From: Eubacteriales bacterium
GTDB taxonomy: Bacteria > Bacillota > Clostridia > Oscillospirales > CAG-382
Direction: 5' to 3'
NCBI GenBank assembly: GCA_028701715.1
Contig: JAQVQF010000136.1
Span: forward strand, 1-6,305
Length of the DNA: 6,305 bases
The position numbers and the translations under genes were made by a program. Within the stretch, counting starts at the first letter, position 1. Every line of letters begins with the position of its first letter. Positions 1-4,677 of this stretch are shown piece by piece. The notes under the pieces were generated by a model that was not told the origin of the DNA, made no database searches, and saw only the letters and a program-made list of their open reading frames with translations.

Positions 1-97
1 GCCGGTATGCACAACGGGTAATACATATTTCGGTTGGAACGGCGACAGAATAGCGAGTTGGGGCGAGCCGGGGCTTTCTGTAAAAACGGGAAAGAGG

Positions 98-679
98 ATA
101 AATGTCGAGATACGGCGGCTCACAAAAGACAGAGCCGAGGACTATTTGCATTTTTTCGATGTCACGCCGCATTCGACAGGCAAGGACGAGCATCGCTGTT
201 ACTGCGTCTGTTGGGCGGGTGAAAACTGTGACGGACGTGACTTTTCGACTTCCGAAAAGCGCCGGGCGGTTGCTGCCGAGTATGTGAAAAGCGGCGCTGT
301 TCAAGGCTATCTCGCCTATCTCGGTCATAAGGTCGTCGGCTGGTGCAATGCAAACACAAAATCCGATTGCTATGATTGTATATCTTGGAAGATGTTTATG
401 CAGACGGTAAAAAAGGACAAGCCGGATATAAAGGTTAAATCCATCTTTTGCTTTGCCGTCGCTCCAGAGGTACGCGGAAAAGGAATCGCGACACAGCTTC
501 TCGGTCGGGTTTGCGATGAAGCGGCTAATGACGGCTTCGATTTTGTCGAAGCCTATCCGAATAAAGAATTTGTCAGCACCGAGGAAGATTTCACGGGAAC
601 TGTGGGAATGTATGAAAAAGCGGGCTTTACCGTGTACTATGAAGCCGGCGACAAGCTTGTTATGAGAAAAAAGCTTTAA
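98..679 (+). CDS. GNAT-family N-acetyltransferase, start codon disrupted or unresolved
   Basis: This is a GNAT-fold acetyltransferase that would transfer an acyl group from acyl-CoA to an unidentified amine; it is probably cytosolic. Counting from codon 98, about 193 residues are readable. A beta1/alpha1 start (VEIRRLTKDRAEDY) leads into the cysteine-rich stretch CYCVCW (about residues 34-39). The acetyl-CoA loop is VAPEVRGKGIA (about 121-131, the R-x-x-G-x-G/A signature), and the C-terminal motif B is MYEKAGF (about 171-177). The start is a problem. The frame is open to the left edge but has no ATG, GTG or TTG before the TTG at 146, which lies inside helix alpha1 and would remove strand beta1. 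A good ribosome site (AAAGAGG, 91-97) and an ATG at 102 lie just upstream but one frame off, so the loss of one base after that ATG would explain the picture. The interval given is the extent of the homology-like reading, not a confirmed start (codon 98 is ATA). Family confidence is high; whether the gene is intact is uncertain. Confidence 0.75.
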   Translation: MNVEIRRLTKDRAEDYLHFFDVTPHSTGKDEHRCYCVCWAGENCDGRDFSTSEKRRAVAAEYVKSGAVQGYLAYLGHKVVGWCNANTKSDCYDCISWKMFMQTVKKDKPDIKVKSIFCFAVAPEVRGKGIATQLLGRVCDEAANDGFDFVEAYPNKEFVSTEEDFTGTVGMYEKAGFTVYYEAGDKLVMRKKL

Positions 680-915
680 TAAAGGAGAATCGAAAGTTGT
701 TATCAGCAGCGGAGCCGTTGCAGATTGATAATAACTGTCTAATACGGCGCGCACTTCGGCTCAGCGGTACCGTTGGACTTTTATGGAATCGTCCGTCTGA
801 CACGCTGTCTACGATGGCAGGGAAATTGCGAAGCAGGATATTCTGCGAACCAAATGAAGATGGAAGATGGTGCCGAAGCGGAGGAGCACACCTATAATAC
901 AACCGATAACAGCAC
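680..915. other. Intergenic stretch without recognisable gene; orphan RBS and hairpin
   Basis: No protein or RNA family is recognised here. Just after the GNAT stop there is an RBS-like AAAGGAGA (681-688) followed at a normal distance by a TTG (697). The 66-codon frame it opens has no recognisable motif and runs through a hairpin, so I do not call it a gene. The hairpin is TTATCA-GCAGCGG (700-712) against CCGTTGC (715-721) and TGATAA (726-731), with AGAT (722-725) bulged. It has no U-tract, so it is not a standard terminator, though it could protect the 3' end of the GNAT mRNA. The segment may be a decayed gene. Confidence 0.4.
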
Positions 916-947
916 AAAAAAAGAGCTGAAATCAACGATTTCAACCC
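916..947 (-). terminator. Intrinsic terminator of the tRNA-Ser unit
   Basis: Read on the minus strand, an 11-position stem (947-937 with 933-923, two G.U pairs) closes a 3-nt GTT loop (936-934). A run of seven T residues follows immediately (922-916). It begins six bases beyond the 3' CCA end of the tRNA, so it most likely ends that transcript. Confidence 0.85.
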
Positions 948-952
948 CAAAG

Positions 953-1041
953 TGGCGGAGAGGAAGGGATTCGAGCCTTCGTGAGATTGCTCACAAACTG
1001 ATTTCGAATCAGCCCCGTTATGACCGCTTCGATACCTCTTC
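953..1041 (-). tRNA. tRNA-Ser, anticodon CGA, with encoded CCA
   Basis: The minus strand folds as an 89-nt class II tRNA. The acceptor stem is GAAGAGG/CCTCTCC with discriminator G and an encoded CCA. The D-arm contains TCGAAGCGGTCATAACGG. The anticodon stem is GCTGA/TCAGT around loop TTCGAAA, giving anticodon CGA (reads UCG). The long variable arm GTGAG-CAAT-CTCAC is typical of serine tRNAs. Oddities are an A.C mismatch at pair 2-71, an A.C mismatch in the T-stem (51-63), and a T-loop that reads CTCGAAT, so position 54 is C instead of the nearly universal T. These may mean a diverged or partly decayed copy, although the gene keeps a promoter and a terminator. Identity is firm; full function is less certain. 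Confidence 0.85.
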
Positions 1042-1068
1042 TTTTATATACCCTTACGGGTAAAAGAA

Positions 1069-1097
1069 AGTATAGCACACGTAAAAAAGTAAACCAA
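1069..1097 (-). promoter_or_regulatory. Sigma-A promoter of tRNA-Ser
   Basis: On the minus strand the -35 box TTGGTT (1097-1092) and the -10 box TATACT (1074-1069) are separated by 17 bases. A TG dinucleotide one base before the -10 makes it an extended -10. Transcription would start near 1062, about 20 bases before the mature 5' end of the tRNA at 1041. The short leader contains the small hairpin TACCC-GTAA-GGGTA (1063-1050). Confidence 0.75.
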
Positions 1098-1142
1098 GAA
1101 TTATTTTATTTTAACGTTTTTGAGTTTTTATGTTTGCGTTTT

Positions 1143-1179
1143 TTGTGTTTATATATTTTTATATATTTGTGTTTATATA
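1143..1179. repeat. T-rich stretch with 13-bp direct repeat
   Basis: The sequence TTGTGTTTATATA occurs at 1143-1155 and again at 1167-1179, 24 bases apart, within a strongly T-biased region of the plus strand (about 1100-1195). It lies between the end of the minus-strand dehydrogenase gene and the tRNA promoter. No strong GC-containing terminator hairpin is visible after the dehydrogenase stop, so its transcripts may continue toward the tRNA unit. This is probably simple AT-rich spacer. Confidence 0.5.
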
Positions 1180-1214
1180 ACATGTGTTTTCGCTTAAATA
1201 TTCGGGCACGGAGC

Positions 1215-1934
1215 TTATTCCATTTTATATAAGAGCTTTTCGGGAATATGCTTTAACAGAAATGCAACCGCACCCCATCTTTTGGTAACATATGCGATTT
1301 TTTTCTTCCTTAATATTTTCGAATAAATTTGTCCCGCCGCTTTTTCGACAGGCTGAACCCAAAAAAGTCCTTCGCCCTTTGCCATATCGGTATCCACGAG
1401 CCCCGGGCGGATATCCGTAACCGTAATGTCTTTTTTATCCTTTTTTATTCTGCACCTTATGCCCTCAAGGTAATTTGCAAGATACGCTTTGGTGGCGTTA
1501 TAAGCGGGAGCGCCTCCGCTGCCTCTCAGCGCCGCGACCGACGATATGACAACAAGCTGACCCGTACCTTTTTTATAAAAATGCTTTATCGCGATATTAA
1601 TCATGGCGGTGACTCCGCTGACATTTACGTCAATGGTGCTTTTCTCTTTTTCCCAGTCAAGCAGCGGATTGATATAACCGTTGCCGGAGGTTATTATAAT
1701 CATATCGACACCCGACATTTCGTCAATCAGATCCGAAAAGCTTTTAATCGCTTCTTCCTGAGCCGAAACATCAATATACTTGATATAAGAACGCGTGCCA
1801 AGCTCGTTCTGAAGCTCGGTCAGGAGCTTGGTTCTCCTTGCCGCCAAACCGAGTATATATCCTTCCGAAGATAATATTTTTGCCATCGCTCTGCCGATAC
1901 CGCTGCTCGCGCCGATAATGATCGCTTTTTTCAT
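1215..1934 (-). CDS. Short-chain dehydrogenase/reductase (SDR)
   Basis: This is a classical SDR of 239 residues that should catalyse NAD(P)-dependent oxidation or reduction of a carbonyl/hydroxyl substrate that cannot be predicted. The N-terminal Rossmann motif is GASSGIG (8-14), followed by the basic AARR (31-34), which suggests NADP(H) preference. Active-site residues are Asn104 (DVNVSG), Ser132 (ISSVAA) and the YNATK motif with Tyr145 and Lys149. PGLVDTDM (177-184) is the usual nicotinamide-contact segment. The structural NNAG motif is replaced by TSGNG (82-86). I chose the ATG at 1934 over the GTG at 1943, because GGGGTGA (1946-1940) is a well-placed ribosome site for that ATG and the Rossmann strand then begins at once (MKKAIIIG). 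The C-terminus (about 210-239, basic and hydrophobic) may contact membrane. The gene is monocistronic with its own promoter and diverges from the metal-exporter unit. Confidence 0.9.
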   Translation of the reverse strand: MKKAIIIGASSGIGRAMAKILSSEGYILGLAARRTKLLTELQNELGTRSYIKYIDVSAQEEAIKSFSDLIDEMSGVDMIIITSGNGYINPLLDWEKEKSTIDVNVSGVTAMINIAIKHFYKKGTGQLVVISSVAALRGSGGAPAYNATKAYLANYLEGIRCRIKKDKKDITVTDIRPGLVDTDMAKGEGLFWVQPVEKAAGQIYSKILRKKKIAYVTKRWGAVAFLLKHIPEKLLYKME

Positions 1935-1957
1935 TGTTGTCACCCCATATCATAAAT

Positions 1958-1986
1958 ATAATAGCGTATTTATAACAATTGTGCAA
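1958..1986 (-). promoter_or_regulatory. Promoter of the SDR gene
   Basis: On the minus strand TTGCAC (1986-1981) and TATTAT (1963-1958) are separated by exactly 17 bases, 23 bases before the ATG at 1934. The -10 matches consensus at five of six bases and the -35 only at TTG. The perfect palindrome ACAATTGT (1975-1982) overlaps the -35 edge and could be a regulator site, but eight bases are weak evidence. Confidence 0.65.
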
Positions 1987-2008
1987 GCAGATTTCATCTT
2001 TATTTCAT

Positions 2009-2025
2009 AATAATATCATATTATT
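2009..2025. repeat. Perfect inverted repeat between divergent promoters
   Basis: AATAATAT and ATATTATT form an 8-bp perfect inverted repeat around a single C (2017). It sits between the -35 box of the SDR promoter and that of the exporter promoter. This is an operator-like position, but the arms are pure A/T in an A/T-rich region, so chance is a serious alternative. Confidence 0.35.
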
Positions 2026-2066
2026 GCTATATAATGTTAATTTTATTTAAATTAGTTTTTTATTCA

Positions 2067-2095
2067 TTGACAAAAACACTTGTACGGTATATAAT
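2067..2095 (+). promoter_or_regulatory. Consensus sigma-A promoter of the NiCo riboswitch/CDF transcript
   Basis: TTGACA (2067-2072) and TATAAT (2090-2095) are both perfect consensus boxes with a 17-base spacer. Transcription should start near 2102, giving a leader of about 237 nt before the exporter start codon. A promoter this strong fits a gene controlled afterwards by transcript elongation rather than by initiation. A small hairpin, CGCTT-AAT-AAGCG (about 2123-2135), precedes the aptamer. Confidence 0.9.
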
Positions 2096-2146
2096 ATAGT
2101 AACTCTTTGCACTGCAAAACAACGCTTAATAAGCGCTAACTCTACA

Positions 2147-2244
2147 GTACAATCTGAGCAGGCGGCGGTATAAGCATATATGCCGAGAAGCCGGGTCGCC
2201 AAAGGCGGCAACGAGCGTATGAACGCGCGTGGGACAGTGGTTAC
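2147..2244 (+). promoter_or_regulatory. NiCo (czcD-type) riboswitch aptamer
   Basis: All conserved junction segments of the NiCo riboswitch are present in order: CTGAGCAGGC (2154-2163), AGCCGGG (2189-2195), GGCAAC (2207-2212) and GTGGGACAG (2229-2237). They are linked by the expected helices of the four-way junction: P2 CGGTATA/TATGCCG (2166-2172 with 2179-2185), P3 TCGCC-AAA-GGCGG (2196-2208) and P4 GCGT-ATGA-ACGC (2215-2226). P1 is formed by CTG (2154-2156) with CAG (2235-2237) and an imperfect extension outward to about 2147 and 2244. Known for this class: it binds Co(II) or Ni(II) and turns on metal-efflux genes. The downstream CDF gene and the terminator overlapping its 3' strand fit that role. 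Confidence 0.92.
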
Positions 2245-2272
2245 TATTTCTGTCACATGGGTGTGTTTTTTT
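2223..2272 (+). terminator. Riboswitch expression-platform terminator
   Basis: The aptamer segment 2223-2237 can pair with 2250-2264: 13 pairs including two G.U, with mismatches at 2227.2260 and 2232.2255, and a 12-nt loop. Seven T residues (2266-2272) follow at once. The 5' arm is the GTGGGACAG junction segment plus the 3' strands of P1 and P4, so terminator and aptamer are mutually exclusive. The inferred logic is metal bound, aptamer kept, read-through; metal absent, terminator forms. Confidence 0.85.
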
Positions 2273-2324
2273 ATACTCATAACAGGACATTATGCGGCAT
2301 TTGATTGTCGTTCCCAATATAAAA

Positions 2325-2341
2325 AGGAGGTAACTTTTTTG
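2325..2341 (+). promoter_or_regulatory. RBS and TTG that fix the CDF start
   Basis: AGGAGGT (2325-2331) ends 7-8 bases before a TTG (2339-2341). This is a near-perfect Shine-Dalgarno at normal spacing, and it decides the start. An in-frame ATG at 2180 lies inside riboswitch helix P2 and has no such site. The UUG start may keep translation modest. Confidence 0.88.
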
Positions 2342-3262
2342 AAACCGGTTTCGCAAATAACTGACCAGCATGAAGTTAAAAAAATCGTTAACAGGGTTTC
2401 GGGCGTAACAATCGCCGTTAATATCTCGCTTGCCGGGATAAAGCTGCTCGCCGGGATTTTCGCCCGTTCCGGAGCTATGGTTTCGGACGCCGTACATACT
2501 ATATCGGACGTTTTTACCACCATAATCGCATATATAGGCGTAAGGCTGTCCCGGAAGGAGCCCGACAGCAAGCATCCGTACGGTCACGACCGCTTTGAAT
2601 GCGTCGCTTCAATACTGCTGTCCGGGATGTTGTTTATGACAGGCTTGGGAATAGGCTGGTCGGGGGTAAAGGTTATATTCGGGGGCAATACCAAATCCTT
2701 GGAAATACCGGGCTTATTGGCCCTCGTCGCCGCGGCGGTATCCATTGCCTGCAAGGAATGGATGTATTGGTACACGAGAGCAATGGCAAAAAAAATCAAT
2801 TCCTCGGCTTTTATGGCGGACGCGTGGCACCATCGCTCAGACGCGCTGTCGTCGGTGGGTTCGCTGATCGGCATAGCCGGAGCGCGCTTGGGACTCCCTG
2901 TGCTTGATCCCATTGCAAGCGTGATAATCTGCTTTTTCATATTAAAGGTATCGGTGGATATTTTCCGGGAATCAATACGTAAAATGACAGACCGCGCGTG
3001 CGATAAGAAAACGGAGGACGGTATAAGGTCGCTGATATTATCTCACGCTCATGTGCTTGGGCTTGATAAATTAAGCACCAGAGTTTTCGGCGACCGAATA
3101 TATGTGGACGCGGAAATAAGCGTGGACGGAAATCAAACCCTTGAGGATGCGCATAAAGTCGCCGAGGAGGTTCATGACAATATAGAAAAGCAATATCCCA
3201 ATATCAAGCATATAATGATCCATGAAAATCCATCATACCCGGATAAAGATAAAGACAAATAA
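2339..3262 (+). CDS. Cation diffusion facilitator (CDF) metal exporter, probably Ni/Co
   Basis: This 307-residue CDF-family inner-membrane antiporter should export divalent metal ions from the cytosol in exchange for protons. About six membrane segments are visible (roughly 20-42, 46-68, 88-112, 122-143, 160-182, 186-206), followed by a cytosolic ferredoxin-like C-terminal domain (about 215-297) ending near HIMIHENP. The transport site is represented by HxxxD in TM2 (His53, Asp57, preceded by Asp50) and HxxxD in TM5 (His164, Asp168). The loop HPYGHDRFE (79-87) is the conserved TM2-TM3 motif. Its length is normal once the TTG at 2339 is used. The residues alone do not fix metal choice; the NiCo riboswitch directly upstream argues for cobalt and nickel. 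The gene is monocistronic, with terminators on both sides. In the C-terminal domain no other regulatory domain is visible. Confidence 0.93.
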   Translation: MKPVSQITDQHEVKKIVNRVSGVTIAVNISLAGIKLLAGIFARSGAMVSDAVHTISDVFTTIIAYIGVRLSRKEPDSKHPYGHDRFECVASILLSGMLFMTGLGIGWSGVKVIFGGNTKSLEIPGLLALVAAAVSIACKEWMYWYTRAMAKKINSSAFMADAWHHRSDALSSVGSLIGIAGARLGLPVLDPIASVIICFFILKVSVDIFRESIRKMTDRACDKKTEDGIRSLILSHAHVLGLDKLSTRVFGDRIYVDAEISVDGNQTLEDAHKVAEEVHDNIEKQYPNIKHIMIHENPSYPDKDKDK

Positions 3263-3276
3263 AATAACAGCAAAAC

Positions 3277-3314
3277 AAAAAAGTGCTTATTTCGAAAGAA
3301 AAGAGCGCTTTTTA
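3277..3314. terminator. Bidirectional intrinsic terminator
   Basis: A 16-position stem (3278-3293 with 3298-3313) has one A.A mismatch and two G.U pairs and is capped by a GAAA tetraloop closed by C-G. It is flanked by A5-6 on the left and T5 on the right, so it gives a U-tract in both directions. It ends the CDF transcript (stop at 3262) and the convergent scfA-scfB-decarboxylase operon (stop at 3316). Confidence 0.9.
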
Positions 3315-3315
3315 A

Positions 3316-4677
3316 TTATCCGATCACAACCTGTACCGTTTTTATTCCGTAAGCTTTCATCAATCTTACGGCGTCTTCGTCGATTTCCTCGCCGCTCACC
3401 GCTATCGGAATTTCCGGAGGGCAGGAAACCGCGGGCGACGCGCAAATGCGTCCGACCGATTTATCGATCATTACCGTTTCGTTCGGGGACATTACGGCTT
3501 CCCGTATGGACATGGCTTTTCTAAGCGGATGATTCGGCTTCGGGAGCGGCGGTATTTTCTTATCGGTTACGGGAATCTCCTTAAAAGCCTTTGCCAACCG
3601 CTTCATATCCTCGTCGGTATTTTCCGGGGTGACCATCAGCACCAGCGTCTGATAATCGGCGAATTCGCATTCAATTTTACGCCTTCGCAGCAACGCGGCG
3701 ATTTCGCGTCCGGTATATCCTCTGGAGGAAGTGTCGAAGATAAGCTTTAGCGGGTCGGAAGGCTCGGGACGCCAGCCGTATGAATTCAGCTCGTCTCCCA
3801 ATATTTCAAGCTTCTTAACGAATTTTGCCAGCTTTTCTCCGTAACCTTCGGCTAAATAGTTGTTGCAAAGGTCAAGCGATTGTAATATCAGATAAGACGG
3901 GCTTGTGGAGCCGAAAAGCGCGAGCGCAATTTTTGCCTGCAAATAAATGTCCTCCGGAACATCCTTTGAAAGCTGAAGATAAGCTCCGCCGGTGAGTACG
4001 GGCAGGGTTTTATGTGCCGAATCGCACGACATGAACGCGCCTAAACCGACCGGATGGCGGGAAGGGGTCAGGAAACGCAGATAAGCTCCGTGCGCGTTGT
4101 CAACCAAAAGCAATATGCCCCGCTTGCGGCATACCTTCGCAATTTCGGCGATATCCGGCGAATAACCGTGATAATCGGGAGCGGTCAGGTAAACGGCGAA
4201 AGGTTTTTCGTCGGAAGAATCAAGCGCTGCGTCGATGCTTTCCGGCGTTACGACACAGCTGCATATGCTCGCAGGCTCGTCTTTTTCGGAATTAACCTCA
4301 AGCCAGCTGACATCGAGACCGTTTAAAGCGCAGCCCTGTATAAAGGATTTATGCGCGTTGCGGCCGGCGATTACCGTTCTGCCGGGATTCCCGCTTTTTA
4401 AAGCCGCTTGCCTTGCCAGGTACAGCATCGCCTTTGCGCATTGTGACGAGCCTTCCGCGGAGAATATGGTTCTGCCGAAGCCGAAAAGTGAAGTGGCGTT
4501 CGCCTCGCTTTCTGCGATTGCTCCCTCACGGGAATACAGGCTGCCGGAGCCTTCTATTTCGGTGATATCGAAGGATTCAAAGCCGGTAAAAACGTGTCCC
4601 TTGTGACCGGGCATGTGAAAGCGTGCTATATCGGATTCGATATATTTATTTATAAAATCAATAACAGGGGTTTTCAT
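3316..4677 (-). CDS. Orn/Lys/Arg decarboxylase-fold PLP enzyme, divergent
   Basis: This 453-residue fold-type I PLP protein resembles the short Orn/Lys/Arg decarboxylases of Firmicutes (YaaO/SpeA-like). The N-terminal signature is FHMPGHKGH (20-28). The PLP lysine is Lys223 in DSAHKTLP (219-226), and the ring-nitrogen aspartate is Asp193 in VDNAHGAY. RNAHKS (106-111) and GSSQC (76-80) are family segments. A C-terminal OKR_DC_1_C-like domain spans about 380-453. The usual VDEAHGAH reads VDNAHGAY, a GlDdL-like segment reads GSGSLY (45-49), and the usual YPPGIP..xPGE reads CPPEIPIAVSGE, so substrate and even decarboxylase chemistry are open. The ATG at 4677 is chosen because the family begins there; the ATG at 4713 would overlap scfB by 56 nt. 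The start overlaps the scfB stop by 20 nt, implying translational coupling. It is the last gene of the operon. Confidence 0.85.
   Translation of the reverse strand: MKTPVIDFINKYIESDIARFHMPGHKGHVFTGFESFDITEIEGSGSLYSREGAIAESEANATSLFGFGRTIFSAEGSSQCAKAMLYLARQAALKSGNPGRTVIAGRNAHKSFIQGCALNGLDVSWLEVNSEKDEPASICSCVVTPESIDAALDSSDEKPFAVYLTAPDYHGYSPDIAEIAKVCRKRGILLLVDNAHGAYLRFLTPSRHPVGLGAFMSCDSAHKTLPVLTGGAYLQLSKDVPEDIYLQAKIALALFGSTSPSYLILQSLDLCNNYLAEGYGEKLAKFVKKLEILGDELNSYGWRPEPSDPLKLIFDTSSRGYTGREIAALLRRRKIECEFADYQTLVLMVTPENTDEDMKRLAKAFKEIPVTDKKIPPLPKPNHPLRKAMSIREAVMSPNETVMIDKSVGRICASPAVSCPPEIPIAVSGEEIDEDAVRLMKAYGIKTVQVVIG

Noticed and set aside
1..21. Six-codon frame ending in TAA at 19-21, possible end of an upstream gene
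   Set aside because: Six codons cannot support a gene call, so it stays unassigned.
660..950. 96-codon minus-strand open frame after the tRNA
   Set aside because: It overlaps the tRNA terminator and the end of the GNAT gene, has low-quality composition and no recognisable family.
953..960. tRNA 3' end as phage/island attachment site
   Set aside because: No integrase, no duplicated tRNA 3' end and no change of gene content is visible within the window.
773..1063. 96-codon plus-strand open frame
   Set aside because: It starts at TTG without an RBS and runs antisense through the tRNA-Ser and its terminator. This is a common false ORF type.
1150..1166. ATATAT-TTTT-ATATAT hairpin as terminator of the SDR gene
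   Set aside because: The stem is A/U only and would be too weak; it is better explained by AT-rich spacer.
1329..1874. 181-codon plus-strand open frame
   Set aside because: It is wholly antisense to the SDR gene, whose motifs, RBS and promoter are clear. It shows no motif of its own.
2147..2244. Manganese (yybP-ykoY) riboswitch as the exporter leader
   Set aside because: The order of conserved segments (AGCAGGC, AGCCGGG, GGCAAC, GGGACAG) is that of the NiCo class, and the manganese class loops are not present.
2126..2587. 153-codon minus-strand open frame
   Set aside because: It is antisense to the riboswitch and the CDF N-terminus and lacks motifs or an RBS.
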